A stretch of DNA of 64,000 bases from an uncultured Bacteroidota bacterium (GCA_902614065.1 CACMJT010000001.1:32501-96500); one strand, 5' to 3'; positions 29,609 through 38,776 are shown, counted from the stretch's first letter. Numbers and translations are program-made. The notes: generated by a model not told the origin, from the letters alone.

Positions 29609-32062
29609 ATGAAAAAAAGATTTTTTTTAATCGCAATTTTTCTTACAATTTTAAACTCTTACTCACAAGACAGAAAATCATTTAATGCATACAGGACTGA
29701 AAATGCCCCGAAGGTAGATGGTTTTATTGATGATAAAGAGTGGAGAAATTCCCAAAAACTTAGCGAATTTACACTTTGGAGACCAGAGACAAGAAGTGGA
29801 AAAAAAATTCCAGAGGAATACGAAACTACAGCATTTTTCATGTATGATGATGATGCTGTATATGTTGGTGCATATTTACATCATCCTGGAGATATTCCAA
29901 TGGAGCTTAGCGAGAGAGATAAACCTTGGGGTTCTTTCAGTGAATTATTTTTTGTATCTATAGATACATATAACGACAAGGAAAATCACCATGGATTTGG
30001 AATAACAAGTGCAGGTGCTATTGTAGACGGACTTTGGTCTGGTGATTGGAATTCTGGAGGAAGAGATTACGATACAGTTTTTGAGGGGGAAGTTCAAATC
30101 ACAAAAGATGGTTGGTCTCTGGAAATGAAAATACCATACAGTGCACTGAGGTTTCCCGAAAAAAATATACAAAAATGGGGCATTAATTTTTCGAGAGCTG
30201 TGGAAGATCTAGATGAATGGTATTCATGGAGCCCTGTCGATACTAAGGTTTACAAATGGTATGAGTCACTTGGTATCGTTAACGGACTTGAAAACATTCA
30301 ACCCCCATTACGTTTATTCCTTTACCCATACGGTCAAACAGCTCTTAATCTAAAGAATGGCTCGTCTCCTTCATCAATTTATTCTGCTGGAATGGATATA
30401 AAGTATGGATTGTCTAACAGTTTTACTTTGGATGCTACATTGATACCTGATTTCGGACAAGTTACTTTCGATGATGAAGAACTTAACTTATCCCCTTTTG
30501 AACAGAGATTTGATGAAAATAGAGCTTTCTTTACAGAAGGTGCCAATATTTTTAAAAAAGCAGACGGAGGTGATTTTAGAGGAGGTGATTTTTTTTATAG
30601 CAGAAGAATTGGACAAGAAATTAATTTTGACGAGGATGAATTTGTAAACCCTAACGAAGAATTAGTCGATTACGACAATAAACCGAAGTTGATTAACGCA
30701 ATTAAGTTTTCTGGAACCACAAACAAGAAATTAAGTATAGCTTTACTGAACGCTGTCACTGGTAAAGTAAATGCCACAATTAGAAATATAGATGATGGAT
30801 CAGTAAGAAAAGAAAACTTGGCACCAGTCACTAACTACAATGTTATATCATTAACTCAGCAGCTACTTAACGACTATTCATCATTAGGCATACACAACAC
30901 TAATGTTAACAGAGCAGATGGTGGACTAAATGCTAATAACACTGTTTTTGTAACCGATTTATTTGACGAAAAAAGAAATTTCAACTTTTCATCAAGATTT
31001 TATTTCAGCAAAGCACCCAGACTTTCTGAAAAAAATGGCTTCAGAGGAAGTGTTTCCTTTGAAGAGTTGCGAGGAAATGTTCAACTTGCAGCTGGTTGGG
31101 TAGGTACAGATAGATATTATAACCAAAACGAGCTTGGATATTATAATCAACAAAACAATCAAAGGGTTTACACCAGAATTAGATATCAAATTTTTGAGGA
31201 ATACAAAATTTTAAGAAACTACAGCAACTACTTGTATATGGGTCAAACCTGGAGATATGACAACTCTAGAAGAACCAGAAATGGTTTCAGATTTGGAAAC
31301 GATTTCGAATTTCAAAATTTATACAAGATTGAATTTGATTTAGATTACACTGGAAAAGTTGAGGATTATTACGAAACTAGAAATATTGATAGATTTTTAA
31401 TTGTTCCCTCAGATTTTGAGGTAAAAATAGGATTGAATTCCAATCCAACAAAAAGATTCAAATTTAGTTTTGATTTTTTAAATAAAGGTTATAAAAATGA
31501 ACAGTTCGAAGAAGAAAAAAAATATCAAAGATTTAATTTAAATCTTGATTATAGATTTTCAAATAATTTATCAGCTAAATTTTCAACCCAGAGAGATAAA
31601 ACATATGATGATATAGGTTATCTTATGACTTTGGGTGAAGATATTTACTTTGGAATCAGGGACCAAAAAACGATTGAAAACTCAATTGATATTGATTATA
31701 GAATTGACAACAAGAAAAGTATAAATTTAAATTTTAGAAATTTTTGGAGTGTTGCAGAGTATGATGAGGTATTATTCAAACTTAAGGATGATGGATATAG
31801 GGAAATTAGTGATTATGCACTTCTTGAATCAAATCCTAATACAAATTTCAATATTTGGAATTTGGATGTTAAATTTCAATGGTGGTTTAGTCCGGGAAGT
31901 AACCTGATTTTTTTATACAGAAATCAAATATTTAACAGGGACAATCAATCTGGGCTTGATTATTATAAAAGTTTGAAAAATCTATTTGAAATTCCAATTG
32001 AGCATCAAATATCATTAAGAATTAATTATCTTATTGACACAAACAGTTTAAAGAAAAAATGA
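29609..32062 (+). CDS. DUF5916 outer-membrane protein with CBM9-like N-terminal domain
   Basis: An 817-aa exported protein. A signal peptide (about 1-20, ending before QDRKSF) is followed by a carbohydrate-binding family 9-like domain (about 27-220: APKVDGFIDDKEW, DDAVYVGAYL, DGWSLEMKIPYSALRF), then DUF5916, a region dense in alternating aromatic/polar strands that ends the protein and is likely an outer-membrane beta-barrel. The motif FDENRAFFTEGANIF is typical of the family. Function is not established; uptake or surface binding is inferred. It overlaps the downstream LolD-like gene by 4 bp. Confidence 0.88.
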   Translation: MKKRFFLIAIFLTILNSYSQDRKSFNAYRTENAPKVDGFIDDKEWRNSQKLSEFTLWRPETRSGKKIPEEYETTAFFMYDDDAVYVGAYLHHPGDIPMELSERDKPWGSFSELFFVSIDTYNDKENHHGFGITSAGAIVDGLWSGDWNSGGRDYDTVFEGEVQITKDGWSLEMKIPYSALRFPEKNIQKWGINFSRAVEDLDEWYSWSPVDTKVYKWYESLGIVNGLENIQPPLRLFLYPYGQTALNLKNGSSPSSIYSAGMDIKYGLSNSFTLDATLIPDFGQVTFDDEELNLSPFEQRFDENRAFFTEGANIFKKADGGDFRGGDFFYSRRIGQEINFDEDEFVNPNEELVDYDNKPKLINAIKFSGTTNKKLSIALLNAVTGKVNATIRNIDDGSVRKENLAPVTNYNVISLTQQLLNDYSSLGIHNTNVNRADGGLNANNTVFVTDLFDEKRNFNFSSRFYFSKAPRLSEKNGFRGSVSFEELRGNVQLAAGWVGTDRYYNQNELGYYNQQNNQRVYTRIRYQIFEEYKILRNYSNYLYMGQTWRYDNSRRTRNGFRFGNDFEFQNLYKIEFDLDYTGKVEDYYETRNIDRFLIVPSDFEVKIGLNSNPTKRFKFSFDFLNKGYKNEQFEEEKKYQRFNLNLDYRFSNNLSAKFSTQRDKTYDDIGYLMTLGEDIYFGIRDQKTIENSIDIDYRIDNKKSINLNFRNFWSVAEYDEVLFKLKDDGYREISDYALLESNPNTNFNIWNLDVKFQWWFSPGSNLIFLYRNQIFNRDNQSGLDYYKSLKNLFEIPIEHQISLRINYLIDTNSLKKK

Positions 32063-32724
32063 TTGTTTTAAAAAATATTTCAAAAACCTTCGGAAACCAA
32101 AAAATATTAAATAATATTTCTTTAAACATCTCCAACGGGAATTTTGTTTCAGTGGTTGGTCCATCAGGCGCTGGAAAAACAACACTTATCAACATAATTG
32201 GAACCATTGAAAGTTTTGACCTTGATCAAAGTTCAGTATTAAAAATTGATGGTGTCGAGGTTAACAAATTGAAAGAAAAAGAAATTTCAAAATTTAGAAA
32301 CGAAAATATTGGTTTTGTCTTCCAATTTCATCAACTTCTTCCAGAACTAAACTGTGAAGAAAATATTCTTTTACCAATAAGAATTGGGAGAAAAAACATA
32401 AATGATTACAAAGAAAAATTATTATCAATATCTAAAACACTAAATATTGAAAAAGTATTAAATAAAAAACCTGATTTCATTTCAGGAGGTGAAAAACAAA
32501 GAGTTTCTTTTGCAAGAGCACTAATTAATAATCCTAAAATCGTATTAGCCGATGAACCTACAGGAAATTTGGACTCTACAAACTCCAAAAAAATCATAGA
32601 ACTCCTCAAAAAAATCAATAAAGAATATGGTGTGACTGTAATTTATGTTACCCACAACAAAGAATTCGCCAATACCGCAAGCGATTCTTACACAATTAAA
32701 GATGGTAAATGCATTAAAAATTGA
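32059..32724 (+). CDS. ABC transporter ATP-binding protein (LolD/MacB-type)
   Basis: A 221-aa stand-alone ATPase. Walker A GPSGAGKTT (34-42), Q-loop FQFHQLLP, signature ISGGEKQR, Walker B IVLADEPTGNLDS and H-loop THN are intact and the sequence is of the LolD/FtsE/MacB type, whose ATPases work with separate permeases on lipoprotein release or efflux. No permease is encoded next to it. It overlaps DUF5916 upstream and its end overlaps the TIGR02757 gene by 23 bp. Confidence 0.92.
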   Translation: MIVLKNISKTFGNQKILNNISLNISNGNFVSVVGPSGAGKTTLINIIGTIESFDLDQSSVLKIDGVEVNKLKEKEISKFRNENIGFVFQFHQLLPELNCEENILLPIRIGRKNINDYKEKLLSISKTLNIEKVLNKKPDFISGGEKQRVSFARALINNPKIVLADEPTGNLDSTNSKKIIELLKKINKEYGVTVIYVTHNKEFANTASDSYTIKDGKCIKN

Positions 32725-33469
32725 TGATTTAAAATCATTTTTAGATTTCAAATCTCAGTACTACAATAACCCTGAATTTATTAAAGAGGACCCAATACAA
32801 ATTCCTAAACTTTACACAAGAAAAGAAGATATTGAAATAATGTCACTTCTTATGGCAACAATATCGTGGGGAAATAGAACTTCAATTATTAATAGTGGTA
32901 GAAAACTATGCAATATTTTTGGTGAATCTCCTCTTGACTTTGTTCTTTCAATTAATGATGAATCGATTAAAAAATTAAATTTTTACCACAGAACTTTTAA
33001 TTATTACGATTTTCAATTTTTTATAAAGTCACTAAAAAATATTTATTTAAATAAAGGTGGCTTAGAAAGTGTTTTTTCAAAATACAACGATATTAGTAAT
33101 TTCAAAAATATTGAACACTTTAGGTCAATTTTTTTTTCATTAAAGCACGAAAAAAGAGTTGAAAAACATATTTCAAGTCCAAATAAAGGATCATCTTGTA
33201 AAAGATTACATATGTTTTTAAGATGGATGGTAAGAAATGATAAAATTGTTGATTTTGGTATTTGGAAAAAACTATCAACTTCATCTCTTTCTTGTCCGCT
33301 TGATGTGCATACGGGAAGAGTGGCTAGAAAATTAAATCTTATAAAAAGTAAAAACAATGATATAAATGCATTAAAAGAATTGGATTCAAGTCTAAGAAAA
33401 TTTGATGCTATCGACCCTGTAAAATATGATTTTGCTCTTTTTGGCTTAGGACGTTACGAAAGTTTTTAA
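32702..33469 (+). CDS. TIGR02757 / DUF2400 family protein
   Basis: About 255 aa from the preferred ATG at 32702; an upstream in-frame ATG at 32645 would add 19 residues that lie inside the ATPase gene and do not look conserved. The sequence matches the TIGR02757 family of unknown function (DPIQIPKLY then an LLMATISWGNRTSI segment; KRLHMFLRWMVR and PLDVHTGRVARKL with a late DPVKYDFALFGLG). The helix-hairpin-like end is reminiscent of DNA glycosylases, but no catalytic residues were identified. Cytosolic. Confidence 0.87.
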   Translation: MVNALKIDDLKSFLDFKSQYYNNPEFIKEDPIQIPKLYTRKEDIEIMSLLMATISWGNRTSIINSGRKLCNIFGESPLDFVLSINDESIKKLNFYHRTFNYYDFQFFIKSLKNIYLNKGGLESVFSKYNDISNFKNIEHFRSIFFSLKHEKRVEKHISSPNKGSSCKRLHMFLRWMVRNDKIVDFGIWKKLSTSSLSCPLDVHTGRVARKLNLIKSKNNDINALKELDSSLRKFDAIDPVKYDFALFGLGRYESF

Positions 33470-33476
33470 AATAAAT

Positions 33477-33484
33477 TATATTTG
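33477..33484 (+). promoter_or_regulatory. Candidate -7 box for the dihydroorotase homologue (TATATTTG)
   Basis: TATATTTG lies 18 bp before the ATG at 33503. It overlaps an upstream in-frame TTG, which argues that 33503 and not 33482 is the start. Confidence 0.35.
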
Positions 33485-33502
33485 CATGAAATTGACTTCT
33501 CT

Positions 33503-34756
33503 ATGTCAATACTAATCAAATCTGCAAAAATCATCGATGCCAGCAGTAAATTTAATGGCAAAACAAAAGATATTTTCATTAAACAAGGAATTATTCAAGA
33601 GATTGATGATAAAATTGTAAAAAAATCTGCTAAGGAAATTAACCTTGGTAACCTTCATATTTCACAGGGATGGTTGGATTCAAGTGTATGTTTTGGAGAG
33701 CCTGGATTAGAAGAAAGAGAAACGATTGAAAATGGTTCACTCACTGCATGTCTTTCAGGATTCACCGACATTATTTTAAATTCCAATACACTTCCTGTTA
33801 TTGATTCTAAGGCTGATGTTATTTATGTTAAAAGTAAGAACAAGAACAAAGCTTTAAAAATTCATCCTCTTGGCGCGCTGACGGTGAAGAGTGAGGGATC
33901 AGAAATGGCTGAATTACATGAAATGTTCGATAGCGGTGCAGTTGGTTTTTATGATTATAAAACATCAGTAAAAAACCCGAACCTTTTAAAAACAGCACTG
34001 CAATATGTTCAACACTTTGATGGTCTAATCATGACATTTCCATTTGAAAAATCAATTTGTCAAAATGGGCAAATGAATGAGGGTGAAATTAGTACACTTT
34101 ATGGTTTAGAAGGAATTCCATCTTTATCCGAAGAAATAACACTTGAGCGTGATTTAAAAATTTTAGAGTATACTGGTGGAAAACTTTTCATACCAACAAT
34201 TTCAACAACTAAATCCGTTGAATTGATTAAAAATGCAAAACGAAAAGGCCTACAAATCATGACAAGTGTTTCTATTAATAATATCTTTTTCAATGAAGAG
34301 AAACTGATAAATTTTGATACCAGATTCAAAATTCTACCACCACTTCGCTCTGAGGAAGACAGACTAATTTTAGTAAATGCTCTTTCTGAGGGAATAATTG
34401 ATTTTTGCACATCAGATCACTGTCCTATTGACATCGATAACAAAAAAACAGATTTTAAGAATTCTCTTTTTGGAGCCACTGGTTTAGAATCTGTCTTTGG
34501 TGCTTTAAATTCATTGTACAAGACTGAAAAAGTAATTGAAATTTTAACCAGAAAAAAAGACTTGTTTGGAATAAAAAATGAAGTAATTGATGTAGGTTCA
34601 AAAGCGTGTATGACTCTATTTAACCCAAAAAACAAATACATTTTCACAAAAAGTCATGTTAGATCAAAGTCTAAAAATGCATCTTTTATTAATTCTGAAA
34701 TTAAAGGAAAAGTCTACGGGGTTATCAACAATGGACATGTAGTGCTTGATGAATAA
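33503..34756 (+). CDS. Dihydroorotase-like amidohydrolase lacking metal-ligand histidines
   Basis: About 417 aa in the amidohydrolase superfamily, closest to the type commonly annotated dihydroorotase in flavobacteria. The canonical D-x-H-x-H-x-R-E-P-G of the first strand is DSSVCFGEPG (residues 59-68 from this start): both His ligands are Ser and Cys and the substrate Arg is Gly. The last-strand SDHCPID, including its Asp, is retained. Loss of the HxH resembles the non-catalytic PyrC-like partners of aspartate transcarbamoylase. Whether it is active is open. It overlaps the next esterase gene by 8 bp. Confidence 0.8.
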   Translation: MSILIKSAKIIDASSKFNGKTKDIFIKQGIIQEIDDKIVKKSAKEINLGNLHISQGWLDSSVCFGEPGLEERETIENGSLTACLSGFTDIILNSNTLPVIDSKADVIYVKSKNKNKALKIHPLGALTVKSEGSEMAELHEMFDSGAVGFYDYKTSVKNPNLLKTALQYVQHFDGLIMTFPFEKSICQNGQMNEGEISTLYGLEGIPSLSEEITLERDLKILEYTGGKLFIPTISTTKSVELIKNAKRKGLQIMTSVSINNIFFNEEKLINFDTRFKILPPLRSEEDRLILVNALSEGIIDFCTSDHCPIDIDNKKTDFKNSLFGATGLESVFGALNSLYKTEKVIEILTRKKDLFGIKNEVIDVGSKACMTLFNPKNKYIFTKSHVRSKSKNASFINSEIKGKVYGVINNGHVVLDE

Positions 34757-35378
34757 TTTTTTTTTTATTGAAAGAAAATCTAATAAAATAAATTCCCCCT
34801 TGATAGTGCTTATTCATGGGTATGGAAGTAACGAGAGGGACTTATTTTCATTAATTGATTATTTCCCAATTGATTCTTACGTAATCTCCCTGAGGGCTCC
34901 CAAAGAATTATTTAATGACTCTTACGCATGGTATGATATTTATCTTGATTCCAATAATAAGTTCTATGATCATAATGCAGCAGCACGGGTTAGAGATGAA
35001 TTATTTCACTTTATTGATGATTTATCAAAAAGTCCAAATATTGATTCTGACAATATTACCCTAATTGGTTTTAGTCAAGGTGCTATTTTATCACATGCAA
35101 TATCATTTTCTTATCCTGAAAAAATAAAAAATATTATAGCTCTTAGTGGTGTAGTTGATGAAAAGATTATGAAAAAAACAAGCTTGATTCCAAAAACAAA
35201 TATTTATATATCACATGGGACAAATGATAATTTAATCAACTACGAAACATCCAAAGAGTCATTAAATTTTTACATAGAAAATGACATCAAATTTAAATTT
35301 GAAAGTTATGACCAAGGTCATGGAATTAATCAGCAAAATTTAGAAGCAATGATCAAATGGTTAATAAGAAATATTTAA
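34749..35378 (+). CDS. Alpha/beta hydrolase (phospholipase/carboxylesterase family)
   Basis: A 209-aa soluble hydrolase of the Abhydrolase_2 (YpfH-like) type. HGYGSNERDLF supplies the oxyanion region, GFSQGAI holds the nucleophilic Ser, HGTNDNLI the Asp and GHGI the His, in the normal order. The ATG at 34749 overlaps the amidohydrolase gene; a TTG one codon earlier is possible. The substrate is unknown. Its stop shares TTAA (35375-35378) with the convergent metallo-hydrolase. Confidence 0.9.
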   Translation: MNNFFFIERKSNKINSPLIVLIHGYGSNERDLFSLIDYFPIDSYVISLRAPKELFNDSYAWYDIYLDSNNKFYDHNAAARVRDELFHFIDDLSKSPNIDSDNITLIGFSQGAILSHAISFSYPEKIKNIIALSGVVDEKIMKKTSLIPKTNIYISHGTNDNLINYETSKESLNFYIENDIKFKFESYDQGHGINQQNLEAMIKWLIRNI

Positions 35379-36139
35379 ATTTCAAACTCTAATCCATCAT
35401 ACGCAAGAGATACTGACTTTGGCAGCAACTTTTCAGTATCACGATGAAATCCCATTTGTGGGGCTATGTGCGTTAAATATGTTTTTTTTGGCTTAACATC
35501 TTTGATAATTTCTAAAGCTTCCTCCAAATTAATATGTGAATAATGCTCATCGTGTCTCAAAGCATTTAGTACCAAACAATCCAAATTTAAAAGCTTACTT
35601 TTCTCTTTATCATCAATTTTTTTTAAGTCAGTAATGTATGCAAAATCACTAATTCTGAATCCAAAAACTTGTAATTTGTGATGGGAATATGAAATTGGTT
35701 TTACTTTAAAATTGTGTAGATTGAAAGGTTTATTCTCTTTAACTTCATTTGGAATTAGATGAGTATCCCCAGCATAATCACTCTGTTTCTCGAACAAGTA
35801 TAAAAACCGATGCTTTAAATTTTCCAAAACTCTTTTATGAGCATAAATTGGAATTTTTCCATTTTTAAAAGATATTGGTCTAACATCGTCTAAACCGGCT
35901 GTGTGATCAGCATGTTCATGAGTGAATAATATATAGTCAACTTTAGTAATGTTATTGGTCAGAAGTTGTTGTCTGAAATCTGGACCACAATCAATGATAA
36001 TATTTTTTTTATTATGGTTTATTAAAATGGAAGACCGCAATCTTTTGTCTCTAAAATCTTTACTTGAACAAACGGGATAATTTAAACCAATTGAAGGTAT
36101 CCCTGTACTAGTTCCAGTTCCTAAAAAAGTAATTTTCAT
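35375..36139 (-). CDS. MBL-fold metallo-hydrolase (PhnP-like)
   Basis: About 254 aa from the preferred ATG at 36139 (MKITFLGTGTSTGIP, as in homologues); an upstream in-frame ATG at 36181 would add 14 non-conserved residues. HEHADH (74-79) is the zinc motif of the metallo-beta-lactamase fold, with later LTHIAPQMG and a VLNALRH segment. The closest named relatives are phosphoribosyl 1,2-cyclic phosphate phosphodiesterase (PhnP) and tRNase-Z-like hydrolases; no phn genes are near, so the substrate remains open. Confidence 0.88.
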   Translation of the reverse strand: MKITFLGTGTSTGIPSIGLNYPVCSSKDFRDKRLRSSILINHNKKNIIIDCGPDFRQQLLTNNITKVDYILFTHEHADHTAGLDDVRPISFKNGKIPIYAHKRVLENLKHRFLYLFEKQSDYAGDTHLIPNEVKENKPFNLHNFKVKPISYSHHKLQVFGFRISDFAYITDLKKIDDKEKSKLLNLDCLVLNALRHDEHYSHINLEEALEIIKDVKPKKTYLTHIAPQMGFHRDTEKLLPKSVSLAYDGLEFEI

Positions 36140-36188
36140 TGAGCAATCAAATTTAATTTTTTTATGACGAGTAATAAGCAATAGTTAT

Positions 36189-36196
36189 TAAATTTG
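36189..36196 (+). promoter_or_regulatory. Candidate -7 box (TAAATTTG)
   Basis: TAAATTTG lies 18 bp before the ATG at 36215. There is no TTG at the -33 distance. Confidence 0.35.
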
Positions 36197-36214
36197 TAAA
36201 AAATAACATCACAA

Positions 36215-37648
36215 ATGGCTGTAAAATTAAAGGGAGATAAAGAGTTTGAAAATATTTTATCGACCAAAGATAAAGCACTCAGGATCAACTTAAACGAAAA
36301 TATTTATGGAACATTCTCTGAAATAGGTGCAGGACAAGAGGTTGCAAGGCATTTTTTTCGTGCAGGTGGTGCATCAGGAACCATAGCCAAAACAATGAGT
36401 GCTTATGACAAAGGGTTCAGTGATGCAATTTATGGAATTGAGAGTGATCTCAGATACGTAACCGAATCGAGATTAACAAAAATGTTAAATCATGAAATCA
36501 GCCTTCTTGAGTCTAGAGTTGATAGAGCCGTTCATACTGATAAAATGTTTTTTTCTTTTGCTAATACTGTTGCTACAATTGATTTTGCAAAAAAATATAA
36601 AGGTCATGGTTGGATGGGAATAAAATTCCAAACCGAGAGCATAAGTGAATACAGCGAAATAAAATTGCACGTAAGATTTCATTTACCCGAAGCCAAAGCT
36701 CAACAAGAAATTCTTGGATTGATGGGTGTCAATTTAATATACGGAGCTTATTACAAACACAACAAGCCCAGATCTCTAATTAAGTATTTGTATGATCATA
36801 TAGATCCAACAATTATTGAAATTGATACAATTAATTTTTCTGGTCCTCTTTTCAAAGATGTTGATAATAGACTACTTAGCCTTGAGTTAATTAAAAATGG
36901 TATGACCCAGGCAGTTATGTTTGGACCTGATGGAAAAAATATCTTACCAGCAGCAGAATTATACAAAAAAAATATTCTAACCATTAGAGGGAGCTTCAGA
37001 CCCGTTACAAAAGTCAATGAAGATATGTACGAGAAGTCCCTTAAAATGATAAAAAAAAATAAAAAATTTACAGATAAAAATACAATCTCAATTTTTGAAA
37101 TAACACTTTCAAATCTGACTTCTCAGGGTAAATTGGATGAACAAGATTTTCTGGACAGAGCTAAACTACTTTGTTCAATGGGTAAGACTGTTATGATTAC
37201 TAATTTTCAAGAATATTACAAACTATCTGAATATTTTTCTAAGTATACCGACAAAAAAGTTTTTTTGACAATGGGTGTAGACAACCTAATTAAAGTTTTT
37301 GATGAAAGTTATTACACTGATTTGGATGGTGGAATATTAGAGGCTTTTTCCAAACTATTTACAAAAAATATAACAATCCTTCTTTATCCAATGCTTCAAA
37401 AAAATAAAATAATCAACAGTTTAAATTTAGTTGTATCAGGTGGTATGAAAAATTTGTATAAATATTTTATTAAAAATCATAGAATTTTAGACATATCGGA
37501 TTACAATCGAACTTATTTGTCAATTTTTTCCTGGGATGTCCTAAAAAAGATACAATCCAATCAAAGAGGTTGGGAAAGTAGTTTACCCGAAAATGTTTCC
37601 GATCTCATCAAAGAAAAAAAACTTTTTGGTATTAAAGAACTACAGTGA
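36215..37648 (+). CDS. Conserved 477-aa Bacteroidota protein of unknown function
   Basis: A soluble-looking protein without signal peptide, membrane helices or beta-barrel pattern. I recognise it as a family very well conserved across flavobacteria (landmarks: YGTFSEIGAGQEVARHFFRAGG near 30-51, KGHGWMGIKFQ, GVNLIYGAYY, EIDTINFSGPLFKDVDNRL, KKNILTIRGSFRPVTKVNEDMY). Databases have labelled relatives 'TonB-dependent receptor' or nicotinate-nucleotide adenylyltransferase; neither label fits what is visible here. It has its own promoter-like box, is transcribed alone, and its 3' end overlaps bcp by 9 bp. Function unknown. Confidence 0.88.
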   Translation: MAVKLKGDKEFENILSTKDKALRINLNENIYGTFSEIGAGQEVARHFFRAGGASGTIAKTMSAYDKGFSDAIYGIESDLRYVTESRLTKMLNHEISLLESRVDRAVHTDKMFFSFANTVATIDFAKKYKGHGWMGIKFQTESISEYSEIKLHVRFHLPEAKAQQEILGLMGVNLIYGAYYKHNKPRSLIKYLYDHIDPTIIEIDTINFSGPLFKDVDNRLLSLELIKNGMTQAVMFGPDGKNILPAAELYKKNILTIRGSFRPVTKVNEDMYEKSLKMIKKNKKFTDKNTISIFEITLSNLTSQGKLDEQDFLDRAKLLCSMGKTVMITNFQEYYKLSEYFSKYTDKKVFLTMGVDNLIKVFDESYYTDLDGGILEAFSKLFTKNITILLYPMLQKNKIINSLNLVVSGGMKNLYKYFIKNHRILDISDYNRTYLSIFSWDVLKKIQSNQRGWESSLPENVSDLIKEKKLFGIKELQ

Positions 37649-38095
37649 TAAGATTTGATCAGAATGATTTTTTGTGTCAACCTTATCAAAAACATGAGTT
37701 ACTACTAAATTTTCATCAAAAACAAATGTTTTTCTGTGAATTCCCTCGTAATCTTTTCCTCGAAACTTTTTAGGACCCCAAACTCCAAATAATTTAATGA
37801 TATTTTTGTTTTCATCGGCAAGTAATGGATACTGAAATCCATATTTTGATGAAAAATTGTTTTGGGTTTTCACCTTATCTGCACTAACACCTATAATTTT
37901 GTATCCGGCATTAGTTAGTTCATCAAAATTTTCAGATATATTACATGCCTCAGCAGTACATCCAGGTGTATTAGCTCTTGGATAAAAGAAAACTACTAGC
38001 TTACTTCCTCTAAAGTTTTCACTTTTTATTAAATTCTCCTTGTCATCTAGGCATTCAAATGTTGGGATTTTATCTCCCACTTTTAATGTATTCAT
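37640..38095 (-). CDS. bcp: Thioredoxin-dependent thiol peroxidase (Bcp/PrxQ)
   Basis: A 151-aa peroxiredoxin that reduces peroxides. The peroxidatic Cys46 lies in FYPRANTPGCTAEAC, with Cys51 five residues on as resolving cysteine, the atypical 2-Cys PrxQ pattern. Soluble, standard length. It is divergent from nth and convergent with the 477-aa protein. Confidence 0.96.
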   Translation of the reverse strand: MNTLKVGDKIPTFECLDDKENLIKSENFRGSKLVVFFYPRANTPGCTAEACNISENFDELTNAGYKIIGVSADKVKTQNNFSSKYGFQYPLLADENKNIIKLFGVWGPKKFRGKDYEGIHRKTFVFDENLVVTHVFDKVDTKNHSDQILSL

Positions 38096-38125
38096 TCTTT
38101 TAAATTTTTCTATAAATTTACTGAA

Positions 38126-38776
38126 ATGACAAAAAAAGAAAAAGTAAAATTTGTAATTAAAACATTGGAAGATTTATATCCTAAAATTGATATTCCACTC
38201 GACCACAAGGATCCTTACACACTTTTAATTGCCGTACTTCTTTCTGCCCAAAGCACTGATAAGGGAGTTAATAAAATCACACCCATACTTTTTGCTAAAG
38301 CTGACAACCCCTATGACATGATAAAACTTTCAGTCGATGAAATTAGAAATATTATAAAGCCAGTGGGACTTTCACCAATGAAATCAAAAGGGATTTATGG
38401 GCTTTCAAAAATTCTCATTGAAAAATTTGATGGTAAAGTTCCTAATGATATTGATGAGCTTGAAAAATTACCCTCTGTGGGACATAAAACTGCTAGTGTT
38501 GTGGTATCTCAAGCTTTTGGAACTCCTGCATTTCCTGTTGATACTCATATTCACAGACTAATGTATCGCTGGGGTTTTTCAAACGGCAAAAGTGTAAAAA
38601 GAACGGAGCAAGATGCAAAAAGATTATTTCCAAAAATGCTATGGAATAAACTTCATATTCAAATAATACTTTACGGTAGGAGTTTTTCTCCAGCCAGAGG
38701 ATGGAATATAAAAAATGATGTAATTATGAGAAAAATTGGTAGAAAATCTCTACTAAAAAAACTTAATTACAAGTAA
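38126..38776 (+). CDS. nth: Endonuclease III (Fe-S-less form)
   Basis: A 216-aa DNA glycosylase/AP lyase for oxidised pyrimidines. The helix-hairpin-helix LPSVGHKTASVV carries the catalytic Lys121 and VDTHIHRL the catalytic Asp139, both aligned with E. coli Nth K120 and D138. The C-terminal region that in E. coli holds four cysteines of a 4Fe-4S cluster reads GRSFSPARGWNIKNDVI here, and the whole protein has no cysteine. I recall the same in other flavobacteria. The 3' end overlaps the nuclease-like gene by 14 bp. Confidence 0.94.
   Translation: MTKKEKVKFVIKTLEDLYPKIDIPLDHKDPYTLLIAVLLSAQSTDKGVNKITPILFAKADNPYDMIKLSVDEIRNIIKPVGLSPMKSKGIYGLSKILIEKFDGKVPNDIDELEKLPSVGHKTASVVVSQAFGTPAFPVDTHIHRLMYRWGFSNGKSVKRTEQDAKRLFPKMLWNKLHIQIILYGRSFSPARGWNIKNDVIMRKIGRKSLLKKLNYK

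Noticed and set aside
32645-32701. The upstream ATG of the TIGR02757 gene
   Set aside because: The extra 19 residues lie within the upstream ATPase gene and do not resemble the family's N-terminus.
36215-37648. Calling this gene a TonB-dependent receptor
   Set aside because: No signal peptide, TonB box, plug or beta-barrel pattern; at 477 aa it is far shorter than that family.
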